NCBI GenBank assembly: GCA_043228905.1
Contig: JBHGNT010000009.1
Location: 6,448,001-6,512,000 of the forward strand
Direction: 5' to 3'
DNA length: 64,000 nt
DNA from: Azolla caroliniana
Lineage: Eukaryota; Polypodiophyta
The position numbers were made by a program, and so were the translations under genes. The notes beneath the pieces were generated by a model that had not been told where the DNA came from, did not search any database, and saw nothing but the letters and a program-made list of their open reading frames with translations. Every line of letters starts with the position of its first letter. Position 1 is the stretch's first letter. Below are positions 11,684 to 21,687 of the stretch, piece after piece.

Positions 11684-11695
11684 AAATTGGTTCAA
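11684..11695 (-). other. Candidate self-priming primer-binding site
   Basis: On the minus strand TTGAACCAATTT begins two bases after the 5' LTR end. It does not begin with TGG as a tRNA-primed site should. It is complementary over 12 of 12 bases to AAATTGGTTCAA at the predicted 5' end of the element RNA. Tf1-type elements prime reverse transcription this way. Confidence 0.65.
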
Positions 11696-11910
11696 ACTGT
11701 CAGGAATAGTACTAAAACAAAGAGAGAATTAGTACTAGAGAAGGGAAGTACTATTAGTACTAAGAGGACAGGACTGCGTAAGACTCCCAAGAGGGAGGAA
11801 AGAGAAGAGAAGAGAGAGAGAGATAGTGAGGACGAGAGAGAGATGATGATAACAGATGATATATTATAGGAAGAGTAAGTACAAGATGGCTATGAGGCTT
11901 AAGATTGGCG

Positions 11911-11955
11911 TTGAACCAATTTGGTTCAACATAATGCCTATTGCCTTCTTTTATA
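11911..11955 (-). promoter_or_regulatory. Chromovirus TATA box and predicted RNA start
   Basis: On the minus strand TATAAAAG occupies 11955-11948. The segment AAATTGGTTCAA starts at 11922, 33 bases downstream of the first T of the TATA box, where Pol II would be expected to start. These 12 bases are the exact complement of the segment just inside the LTR at 11695-11684, the arrangement known from self-primed Tf1/sushi elements. The same TATA-palindrome layout is conserved in the LTRs at 6385 and 40886. Confidence 0.65.
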
Positions 11956-12067
11956 GTGTTCTCAGGAGTAATCCTGAAGCTTCTAGAATGTTCCAGAGAA
12001 ATCTAGAATATAAATTAATTTCCTATAATAAAACTTAAATGAAAATAATATCCTACGTATTACAATA

Positions 12068-12129
12068 GATGGTATAATGGTCAAGAGCTCGACCCATATA
12101 ACATAAGGTCATGGGTTTGAGTCTTGCCA
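12068..12129 (+). other. tRNA-like module, antisense, chromovirus right LTR
   Basis: The same 62-base module as at 6799, with one change in the B box (GGGTTTGAGTC). Same orientation and same distance from the LTR end. Confidence 0.6.
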
Positions 12130-12139
12130 TATCATGCCA

Positions 12140-13232
12140 GTGGGCAGGTCGTCGAGGCATATGGGCAACTTTTGCAAAGCTAAAGGAGAAGTATTGGTGG
12201 CCGGGTGTTTACAAAGATGTAGCAAGCTATGTAGAAACATGTGTGCAATGTCAATTGTACTCAAATGTTCAACATAGGGATGAACTTTATCCGACATATC
12301 CATTGTCAATGCATTATAAGTGGTTGGTAGACATAGTGGTTATGATGATGGGATTGGGGCAAATGAGGTATCTCCTGCTAGCAAGACAGGATCTCACCAA
12401 CCAAGTAGAAGATCGGGCACTAAGGAATAAAACCACTTTGGCGGTTTGTAAGTTTCTCCTTGAAGATGTTATTTGTCGATACAGATGTGTGGGCAAAATA
12501 GTAGCCGATATGGAAGAATTAAATGCAAATGAAGCTAAAGAGTTCTTTTCAAGGATAGGCGTCAAATTATCACTCACCATGGCATACAACCCAGACGCAA
12601 ACAGGAAGGTGGAACGAGGACATAGTTCGATTGTAAAAGCTCTGGCAAAGGCTTGCGACGGAAAGATGGGGGGGCTGGCCACGATTACTACCGTATGCAT
12701 TGTGGGCTGATAGAATTAGACATAGCACAACTACAAGATATATGCCAACCGAGCTCATATTAGGAAAAAAACCAATAATGCCTATCGAGAAAGTGTTGCT
12801 TTGTGGGCATCTTTGCCATGGCAAGAGGAAATGAGTCGAGAAGACTTGCTACCTACAAGGATTCAACAATTAGAACGAAGGCCTGAAGATGTCGAGTTGG
12901 CAATAGAATGGTTGCATCAGGCTCGATTGAGGAACAAGGAGAATTTTGATAAAAAACATCATCTTCGTCAAAGAAGAATTGAAGAAGGAGATTGGGTTCT
13001 TGTCTATGATAGTAGCCTTGATAATCAATATAGCACTGCTTGAAAGTTTGCAAAACGATTGTTTGGCCCATATATGGTCAAGAAAATTGAAAACAATGCA
13101 GAGTTAGATGGAACTCGACTTGCTTTGCCAATTGCAAGGAAGAGAATCAAGATCTTTAAGAGAAGAGAGGCCCCATATCTTGAAATCAAAGCTCTAGACG
13201 ATGTTGCCTCGAGCATCGAGGCTGAAAAAGAA
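12140..13232 (+). pseudogene. G2 integrase and C-terminal tail
   Basis: Resumes at AGRRGIWATFAKLKEKYWWPG with the zinc-binding TCVQCQ, then the catalytic core: VDIVVM (first D), VADMEELNAN (second D) and NRKVERGH (E). The tail at 12801-13232 has RRPEDVELAIEWLHQARLRN, KKHHLRQRRIEEGDWVLVYD and ends around 13232. The G-family core reads ARxDLTNQVExRAL between the first two catalytic residues. Two frame changes (near 12700 and 13040) break it. Confidence 0.75.
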
Positions 13233-13298
13233 TAACAAAAAGAAGAACCTCACCACAATTGACACATACCAGTGGATGTGCAGGTTTGGTGGGGTGAA

Positions 13299-14102
13299 TG
13301 TTGTGTGGTTCTTCACACACGATATGAAAAATAATGAAATAATTATTTTAGATTAGCTTAATGGTTTGATATGGAAAAGATGGACGTCTTCAAGAGCTTC
13401 CGAACACATTTTACTACACATTTTACTACGTTATATGAGTATGAAGTTTGAGAAGAGATATCTCACATAGATAGCACAACATCGAATCCAACATTATATA
13501 ATTAGAACTCAAACCCATTAGTTTATATTTGGGTGCTTGGTGCATGAGCCGTTCAATTGTTCGAAGTGGTCTATAGTGCGTGGGCCGTTCGGCTGTTCGG
13601 ATCGATCCATAGTGCATGGGTTGTTCAAAGTGTTTGTTTTTGCGGGCCGTTCGGAACGATCCGTAATGTGCAGGCCGTTCGGAGCGTTCGTAGTGCAGGA
13701 GCTGAACTGCTCAACTAAAGTAAAGGTCATGTGTGGACACATGCAACTAAACATTGAGGCCATGCAACTAAAGTAAAGGTCATGTGTGGACGCATGCAAC
13801 TGAACAAAAAGGGGCCATGATCAACAAAGAAACTCTCTATATATTCCACTATCTTCTTTTCTCCGCTTCTTCTTCTCCCTTCTTTCAAAAATTATCTCTC
13901 ATATTGATATCAAACCCATTGTAATATGATTCAAAAATGATAAAGAATCTATTATTTTGATATAAACAAATGTTCTCTTTCATCTACTTGTCTTATGTGT
14001 AAATCTTGATTGTGTCGTGTGAGTGAGCTCTAATTCCTTCCAGTCCATAACCTCGACGGGTCCGCTTCACGATCCACACATAGTGACGGATTTTTCACGA
14101 CA
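13299..14102 (+). repeat. 3' LTR of G2 (LTR type 2)
   Basis: 804 bp from TGTTGTGTGG, right after the polypurine tract, to TTTTTCACGACA. Contains short GGGCCGTTCGG-type repeats (about 13565-13700), repeated CATGCAACTAAA blocks and a TATATATTCC box. Related LTR pieces lie at 40766-43069 and 47945-49432. No gene is contained. Confidence 0.8.
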
Positions 14103-14720
14103 CCGCCTCCATCATCTCCGATATATCCTTCGACACTGATCCATACTCCTTAATCAGCTTAGGAATGTAGCTATAGTTTGATCTCGGCTTTTTATACTTG
14201 AAAATTTGTTGATTTACCTTATCCCCATTCTTTCTCCACCATGTCATTGAACTCTTGAATATCATCACGTTTCTAGACACAATCAACCATTGTAGCGTTT
14301 CTCTAGCAGCCTCAAGACCTGCTCTAGACCAATGACATGTGGGATCTTTCTGAAGCATTCTTTGGGCATCTGTTATCGATCTTCTTAGACCGCACAATTC
14401 TATTTTTAGTCTCCACTTAAAAATACATTGAAGTTTCAATAATCTTCCCTCTAAGTTGATCAAATACACCACAACCAGCTGGATTTACTTGCCCATATGC
14501 TCCTTATCTTCCTTCCCACGTCCGCATCCTAGAAAAGCTTACTGTTGATCCTCAAGTTGTAGTCCCTTTCTGGTCTCCTCTGGTTGACTAACATAATCTT
14601 AACAGGCATATGATCATAGTAACTGAACCGGTGATGATTTCAACATTGTTACCATATCTTTCCAGTTCCGAGCTTATGTATATTCTGTTTATGTGAGACA
14701 TGCTAGAATTGATGCCAGAA
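14103..14720 (-). pseudogene. L1-type LINE fragment, endonuclease end and linker
   Basis: Minus strand. 14720-14500 reads as a decayed endonuclease C-terminus (SHINRIYISSELERYG); 14472-14103 is the linker before RT, with LKSSMTWWRKNGDK-like (IFKSSMTWWRKNGDK) and FKYKKPRSNYSYIPKLIKE. The G2 LTR begins at its downstream end, so the RT part is cut off here. LINEs copy themselves by target-primed reverse transcription; this is a dead fragment. Confidence 0.65.
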
Positions 14721-16091
14721 CACATAGTAGAGATGCCAGAATTATAAACTCATAGTAGAGAGACTTTTAACTTGCTTAACCAACTTGAACGATTCATTTA
14801 CTAAGGGCAGGTTCAATACGTAAATACACTTCATGTCATGCATAGTGTTAAAACTTTTATTCACATACGTGAAAATTGAAGTCATTCCTGGAGCTCTATT
14901 TGAGGTTGAAACTCATGTTCAAGCATTCTTTTATTTGGAACTACCGTTCACATGCACACATCCTTACTCCAACTAATGGTAATGTCGGCTTTTAAAAACA
15001 AAAAATTCAACCAAAAGGTATTATGTTATACAGTTGTTATACATGGTCGAATTTTGAAATGCTATGTTCGAGAATTATTCCATGGACATTACTCATATAT
15101 CGACAATGATGTAAACAATATCCAACCAAATGTGATATGATGTATCTTGTCCCCTTTGTAGCCTATATCGAGCATTGATCAATATTCCAATGATACTTGA
15201 AGCATATTCTTGATGAATATTGCATCATTTCATCATAATGACCATGAAAGAGGCCCCTCTTAAGATTGATGGATGGGCAATGAAAGCGACCTATGATGAA
15301 TAGAACAAAATTACAATGGGACATATTCACTACTTGGTTAAATAGCAACATGAAATGAAACACTTGGCGAGGAGAAATAACAAAAATTTGAGTTTTACCT
15401 GTATGAGGTAGTTTGGTGGACAAATGAAGATGGAGGACATCAAGAGAGTTAATGGGCAATGTGCATGCATCAAGACAAAGTATTTAAGCATGGAAGAGAA
15501 ATGATGTCATAAGGGGAGGATCTACTCCTTGAGAAGGAAACTGTGATTAGCTAAGGGAGACTCTAGTTTTAGAAATTGCGTCCACAATTGGCAATGTCAA
15601 CTTCTTGCAACCTTTGGCCAAGAATGCTATTTATTCACAAAACAAGGTTGTAGAATAGAGATATGGGATCATGTCTTCACACATAAGCAAGAGTTCTTAC
15701 TCTATATATAATGTGATAAGAGAAAATATGTGTCTTTTTTGTGATAGGTATTGTATTGCCTTGTCTAATTTCATAGATTCGAAGTCTATGCCTCTTTTGG
15801 ACTCTTGCATAGAACTCTACGCTTCCTCATGTCTATTACGTAAAGAAGGAAATCACTATGGGTAAAAGCATGCGAGTGGAAACACTATTATAGCTAATTA
15901 GTTACTAAAATGGCCACAACTAATTAGCTATTTGTTTAGCTAATTTTTTGTGGGAAAATCATAAGGATGGTTTACGAAATTTTATGTTTTATTAGTTAAA
16001 TACATGTCATTTAATTTATGAGAATACTCAAATATTTGAACTTTGGTTTTTTACGTAGTGGAACATGGGGAATAGTGCCATCATCTAAGGT
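14721..16091. other. AT-rich stretch without recognised genes
   Basis: I see no conserved protein, RNA gene or terminal repeat. Short open frames (for example 15163-15459 and 15671-15865) have no recognisable motif. It could hold upstream exons or the intron of the gene tail that follows. Confidence 0.5.
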
Positions 16092-16982
16092 CGACTTGAA
16101 TGTCATCAAATTCTTGATAATGCTGAGTTCGAGTTCGAACTCCAAACAGATCCTTGTCTAGGTATGTATTAGTTACATATTAAAAAAACTTTTTTTTCCT
16201 TTCTAATAACTGTTTGTAACTTTGGTGCCTGTTCATCTTTCCCAAAAATTGAATAGGGCGAAGTCGTTGGAGTCCCAAACAAGAATGGCTCGAAGATTGG
16301 GGGTGTAATAGTAGGTGTGTTTCTGATTGACAAAATTTCGTAGTATGGTTGATTTCTGCCTTTAGTGATGATTAGGGTTTGTGTTTCCCTTAAGTGGTTT
16401 AGGGTTTCTCATTACAAATTTCAGATTGCAAGTTTCTGGTTACAAATTTTTTATTACCAAATTTTAATTATTGTCACAATCTGTTGTAATTTTGCACCAA
16501 TTCTCATGACAAATTTTGATTAGGGTTTCTGATTTTTTAAGTGGTTGATTTCTGATACATGTTGAAAAAGGAGAGATTACAAAATTCAGATTACTGTCAA
16601 AGTGTTGTAATTTTGCACCAAATTCACATTAAAAATTCTGTTTTTGCACCAATTCTAATTACTAATTTTCTATTTCAGGTGGCTCTTTCTTCCCTATCCT
16701 AGAGTGTTGAACTTCGCAAAATTTTGTGAGAGAAAGGAGGACTTTCACAACATATATGGTATGTCGCTCGAGGGTATTGATCTTGTTGTTCTAACTAATA
16801 GATTGATTAGTGATGTAGACTGGATGTCAATATATAAAGTGCCTAGAGTGAAAGGCAAGGTCAAGCTCAAGCATGTACAACCGGACCTGTACGACGATTG
16901 CATGAGACTGCACCAGAAAGTACATCAAGAGATCCCAGTCAACAACGAGTGGTCCGTTTCATTTGCCAGAGCTTCTTTGTAA
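16092..16982 (+). CDS. Possible 3' end of a spliced gene of unknown function
   Basis: Three segments join in phase through good splice signals: 16092-16161 (preceded by CTAAG, donor GTATGT), 16257-16314 (acceptor GAATAG, donor GTGTGT) and 16679-16982 (acceptor TTTCAG, stop TAA). The product would contain EFEFELQTDPCLG, SPKQEWLEDWGCNSRW, LPYPRVLNFAKFCERKEDF and VKLKHVQPDLYDDCMRLHQK, about 140 residues. I do not recognise the family. The phase agreement over two introns is the main support. The 5' part of the gene was not found; it may be a captured or truncated gene fragment. Confidence 0.45.
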
Positions 16983-17759
16983 AAGCCAATAATAAAGTAC
17001 GTTTGAGTACATAGCTCATGTGCAACTTCTTTTTGACGAAAGAACTCTTATTGGCCTATAATCAAGGTTTAGATGATAAAAAAGGGGATATCAAGGACAT
17101 ACGTTGAGGATTAGATTAGTGAGGAAAGCACAAGAAAGTGGAGTGATTGAAAAGAGAGTGGTGAGCCTTATTATCATTTTTGCAATGATATTGAATGTTT
17201 TTGAGTCTATTGTTGAGAGAGGAATTTGATCTATTTGTGGGAGGTTTTGGTAAATACAATTGTTGGAAATTCAACACAATCTAAATGACATAGATTTGTT
17301 ACCATGATAATATCCACTACATTATATGAAGGGTTGATCACTAAATCATGTGTTTTTAGGCTTTGTTATAAGGTTGTGCCATGGAGCCACGCTGTAGGTT
17401 GTTGAAAATAAGATAGAGGGGGTACTAGATGGCGTCAACTCAAAGACATCATCAATAATTATTATGCTTGTCAATTTGATCTAAACTATGCATTTCTTAT
17501 ATTTTACCAAAAAAGAATATACTACATTAGTTAAATGTCCTTTTGTACACAACTTTAGTCCCTTTATCGGGTAATCCTTGCCTAAATTATCCTATCATTC
17601 ATGAGTGATCTCACTTATTTATCATACACTTTCACATATGTCTCTAGCCAAACTTTCATACACATCACCTACATTCAATAACCCACATGTCTGTTCTCTT
17701 TGTATCTCATCATCTGCACCCCTCTTTCAACTAATGGCAGGGGGGAACAACCACCTGGG
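16983..17759. other. Spacer without recognised features
   Basis: AT-rich sequence between the possible gene tail and the LINE fragment. I see nothing convincing in it on either strand. Confidence 0.5.
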
Positions 17760-18400
17760 TACTATGTACTACCATCGTATATCCATTCCATTTGCTACAA
17801 CCATGGGTGTAGTACACCAACGTTTTCTAAAATTTAGCCTCAGTGGTTGTGAAGCATCATCTGTTCCATCAATCCTGTCATATTGTGCCCTCAATGTAGT
17901 TGTTAGTGTGTGCCATATTAGCTTAATAGTTTCAACTGGAGGCCATCTGTTTGTTGAAAATACCTTGGTACAACTTGTCATCCATATGCACCATATGATA
18001 ATGGGTGCAAGCAACATTCATAGATCTCCAAATTTTTGCTTCTGCATGGTACCCTGTTATTAGTGATCAACCCCCAAACAATTCCATTATCCCCTCCGTA
18101 TGTTGCTTTGCATGTGCTATCATATTTCTCCACATCATCCTCAAGATAGTTCTAGCACACATGTTCCCATTTGAGGGTAAATGAGCTAGAGCCATGGCAT
18201 AGCAAAGGTAATGCCCTTCCCCATACAGTTGTTGCGTTGCGACATTCCCATTGACAATGGGAAATCCTTTGTAGTTGTCCACATGCACTACATCAAGGGT
18301 CTACATTGGGGCCTATAACCCCATCCCTACCGACAAGGCTCTAAGCGCAATAAGCCATGAGCATATCATTATCTTGCGGTCACTACTATCATGCCATATC
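17760..18400 (-). pseudogene. LINE C-terminal region
   Basis: Minus frames 18288-18067 and 18017-17769 with HDSSDRKIMICSWLIALRAL (near 18380) and THTL-like WHTLTTTLRAQYDRIDGTDD. The style, strand and position downstream of the LINE RT suggest the zf-RVT-like tail of the same element. The plus-strand open frame over this stretch is antisense and not a gene. Confidence 0.45.
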
Positions 18401-18496
18401 ATTTTCTAGAATTTATCTAATAAGTTTTCACTAATGCTCTCATTTATTCAAAATTTATGTGCTTCAATATTTCCATGTTCTTGTTCTAGAATAATT

Positions 18497-18915
18497 TGTA
18501 GAGAAATGGGTCTCGGCCACAATCGAGATTTAAGTACAAAGGAGAGAAAACATAAAATAGAAATATTGGACACAAGATATTAATGTGGAAACCCTATAAT
18601 GGGAAAACCACGGGAGCCCACGGACTCCGAACATAATCACTATGGTAAGAGATGAATACAAGTAAGAGGCTCCAAAGCAACAACCTTGAGCTCTTCTTCG
18701 TCACACGACGACTACAACAGAGTTACTCTCTCTCACTCTCACTCTCTTTGCACATAGTTAGTTACAACAACTCTATCAACAACATCATAAAGCTTTGCCC
18801 TAGTTATATTTATACCAATACAACTTTAGAGCTATTCCGATCTTTCTTTTCCTTCGGATCCAACTAATCCCACTCGTGCTCTCCTTCCCATCCAGAGGGA
18901 CCTGTTTTCCCAACA
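18497..18915 (-). repeat. Solo LTR, probably copia type, inside the LINE
   Basis: 419 bp. On the minus strand it begins TGTTGGGAAAAC and contains a TATAAATATAA box, a GA-rich leader, and the block GTGGTTTTCCCATTATAGGG typical of plant copia LTR 3' regions; it ends TTTCTCTACA. Flanks are TAATT (left) and TAAAT (right), a likely 5-bp duplication with one difference. LINE sequence continues on both sides. Confidence 0.6.
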
Positions 18916-19077
18916 TAAATTGCCTCCCAATTTGTGTGGTACCTGAAAAATTGAACCAACTTTGGGCCCTCAATTCATCCTTGAGTTCTCTTGAAATACG
19001 TCACTAGGTCCCATGATAGTTGATCCGAATGCCTTTCTATTGGCCAACACATTGTTGTCGGTGTGATCTACCTCGGG

Positions 19078-21060
19078 TCAATCATCATATCCTTTCCAAT
19101 TTTTTGCAATCAGTCTGATCGTCCTTTCAATGCGATAATATGGTTGTTTACGTATTGCCATTCCATTCTTTATTTTGTGGTAGCATGCTTCATTAGATCC
19201 TGCTTTCATTCCCTTAATTCCAATTAGATCATTCTCAACATCTATAAGTCCTTTCCATTCAATTTCGGAGGTAATTATATCCTCATCTTCCAAGGTTTGC
19301 CTGTTGCGTGCAATGGCATCTATAATTCTCTTGAGCATGTTTTTACCCCTGCTTATCCTCCATATTCTAGCCTTTTGGGGGCCCACATCATTAGATAGAA
19401 ACCTCTTCTAGTACACTAATGCATTCCCTTGGGCATTGATTAAGTTGGCCCATTTGAAGCTTGCTTTATGTCTTATCATCAACCCATCCACATCTCTAAT
19501 AAGTGGGTTCCACACAATTGGCATGTACATCCTTGCGTATGCATCATTTCTCCACCTATATGTGATCCTCTTTTTGATTCCTTGCCACGCCTTCATAATT
19601 CCAGCAACACATATACTCTACATACATCCCCAATATTTGGGTCACATTTTTGGCACAAAACCCCAAAATTGCTGCTTGTGTTGGCAACCACATCTTCCAT
19701 TTGTGTCTCCATAGAATTTATCAAGGTGCCTCAGGTGGTTGCAAACTCATGACCACCAATTTGGCTAACAAGGCATTTGTTTGCACCACAAGATCTATCA
19801 ATCCCACCCCACCTTCACGTTTTTCGTTTATAAGTGTGATCCAAGCAACCTTTGCTTGAGCTTGTTTTTCCTCTGTGCTCCCCATAAGAAATTTATGATA
19901 ATTCTTTTTATCAATTTCATTGACTTGGGCACGATTATCCAACATGCAGCAGTATGCCATATAGTGGCCATTAGAATCTGATTTGCAATCAAGATCTTGC
20001 CCGCAAACGATAGCTTTCTTGCATTCCACCATATTCGCTTCGCTTTTATTTTGTCCACTAGTAGATTGTAGTGTTCTGATCAATCAATGTCCATACCAAA
20101 ATTGAATTCTAAGTATCTAATAGCTTCTCCTCTCCTCAACCATCAGAAATTGGGGTGCAAAGCCCAATTTAACACATGCATATTATTTATCCAAATGCCA
20201 TTGATGTATTCCAATTTATTTTAGCACTTGAGCTCCTACAGAACTCATCAACTGCACTTTGCAATTTGTCCAAGTTAATTGCATCACCCTTAACTTAAGT
20301 TGTTGTGTCATCAACATATTCAGTATCAAGTAGCATTCCTGTATCATCGGGCAAGGGGAGGCCTTGTATTTGCAATATATATCAATAATTTGATAATGCA
20401 AAGCTTCTGCTGCAATGATATATAGGTACATGACCAATGGGCATCCTTTACATACTAATCGTGACGTCTTAAAACTCTTCCCCATACTTCAAGCCATTAA
20501 AACCTAGTTGGATGCACCTTTGTAAAAGGTTGTCGTTCCAAGGATCCATTGCTTGTCAAAGCCTAGGGAGTCCATCATTGCGTCGAGGAGTTCCCATGAG
20601 ATCCTATGATATGCTTTTTTGAAGTCGAGTAGCATTACTGCCAAGTGCACTTCTTCCTCCTCTGGCCATGCTGAATAATCCCAAAAAGTTACCACATTGT
20701 CAACAATGTGCCAGTTTTCTAGGAAGCCAGTTTGCGTTGCATGTACAATATCCCCTAGTACTGTTTTCAATCAACTACTTACAACTTTAGCCATTATCGT
20801 ATAAGCATTGGTGAGAATCATCATTGGTCGCCAATTATCGAGCATTGTCAGGTCTTTTCCATGCTTGGGCATCAAATAAATCATTCCTCTGCACATTGTT
20901 GTAGGCATTAAACCTTCTTCCATAATGTATTGCATCCCTACCATCATGTCATCCTTAATTAGATCCCAATGTTTGATGTAAAAGTATATTGGAAGTCCGG
21001 AAATGCCTACACAACTTTGTTTGTTCATATCCCCAATTGCATCCCACAATTATTGCATAC
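19078..21060 (-). pseudogene. LINE reverse transcriptase
   Basis: Minus-strand frames: 21049-20771 (GMIYLMPKHGKDLTMLDNWR), 20770-20504 (QTGFLENWHIVDNVVTFWD, LLDFKKAYHRISW), about 20490-20210 (LVCKGCPLVMYLY, then EYVDDTTT around 20300, an intact catalytic YxDD in another frame), 20083-19721 (WIIVPKSMKLIKRIIINFLW; GGVGLIDLVVQTNALLAKLV) and 19596-19078. The order and motifs match non-LTR RT of L1 type. Many frame changes make it a pseudogene. Confidence 0.75.
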
Positions 21061-21135
21061 ATATAGGGGTATTTATTCGGTCCATCATTTGATCCGTAAC
21101 TTTCCTTGGTATCATGTTTGTAAAGAAGTGGAGGG

Positions 21136-21426
21136 TGTAGGTGATCTTGTGCAGCGGAAGGAACTGTGTGTATGACAAAAGGCAGAGGGGGAGGGGGGGG
21201 GGGGGGAGAGAGAGAGAGAGTGTGTGTGTGTGTGTGAACTTAGAGATAGAGAACAAGAAGTTGTATTAAACAAAATTGAAAATATATGCAACAATAACTA
21301 AGTTATAAAAGGTTGGTTTAAGTACAAACTAACCTAGGGCAACTGCCCTTTTACAAAACTAGACTAGTGTGTCCATTGCTAGTGTGAAAACCATTTCATT
21401 GGGGAATTCTGGTTTGATTTACAACA
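21136..21426 (-). repeat. 3' LTR of copia-2
   Basis: 291 bp, beginning TGTTGTAAATCAAACC on the minus strand after a short purine tract (GAAGGGGCA). The left part holds a G run, a GA run and a GT run (21189-21236). Its left end, TGTAGGTGATCTTGTGCAGCGG, resembles the ends of the copia LTRs at 24259 and 60941. Confidence 0.7.
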
Positions 21427-21687
21427 TGCCCCTTCAAACACAACTTCCGGTCGTCGGAGAGATTGTCTAGTTGTTTGGCTCCTTTCAGCTTTCTGGGTTT
21501 TTCAGTTCTATGACTGGATGGTTAGTTAGGTCGCCTTCAACTTTTCTCCTTCATTACATTCGATTTGTGTGTCTTGTTTGGCTTCGTGCTTCGACTCCCC
21601 TTGGTCAGCTTCGATTGATTGATGGGCTGAGTCAATTAGACTGCTAAATTGATTGAATCGATTGGCAATACTATATTGTACTACCCC

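Larger units (their letters stand above)
6385..12139 (-). mobile_element. Complete Tcn1/sushi-like chromovirus
   Basis: A 5755-bp LTR retrotransposon with LTRs at 6385-6870 and 11698-12139 and a 5-bp target duplication GTGGG (6380-6384 and 12140-12144). Internal order on the minus strand is gag, protease, RT, RNase H, integrase, chromodomain. The protein style (gag with HGSALAWFPPLLEK, integrase tail with the chromodomain close to its end) resembles fungal and animal Tf1/sushi and Tcn1-like elements more than the usual seed-plant chromoviruses; this is from memory. Only a few stops or frameshifts separate the frames and the two LTRs look very similar, so it is fairly young. It inserted into the G2 integrase. 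Confidence 0.93.
11698..12139 (-). repeat. Chromovirus 5' LTR
   Basis: 442 bp, TGTCAGGAATAG to ATCATGCCA on the plus strand, followed by the target duplication GTGGG. It is the promoter-bearing LTR for the minus-strand element. TATA box, predicted start region and self-complementary segment are annotated separately. Confidence 0.92.
12140..14102 (+). mobile_element. Ty3/gypsy element G2, second segment
   Basis: Continuation of G2 after the chromovirus: rest of integrase, C-terminal tail, polypurine tract GGTTTGGTGGGGTG (about 13283-13296) and 3' LTR. Its right end abuts LINE sequence. Confidence 0.88.
17760..21130 (-). mobile_element. L1-type LINE, reverse transcriptase to C-terminus
   Basis: Minus-strand LINE remnant read from 21130 leftwards: RT fingers (NTPICMQ, then HWDLIKDDMM), RT core and C-terminal region, interrupted by a solo LTR at 18497-18915. 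The 5' side is cut at 21130 by the copia-2 LTR. No poly-A tail or target duplication was identified at the left end. Confidence 0.75.

Noticed and set aside
15163-15865. Possible small genes at 15.2-15.9 kb
   Set aside because: Low-complexity AT-rich frames with no recognisable motif or splice support.
17605-18063. Plus-strand 152-codon open frame
   Set aside because: It is antisense to the LINE C-terminal region, with no recognisable protein features.
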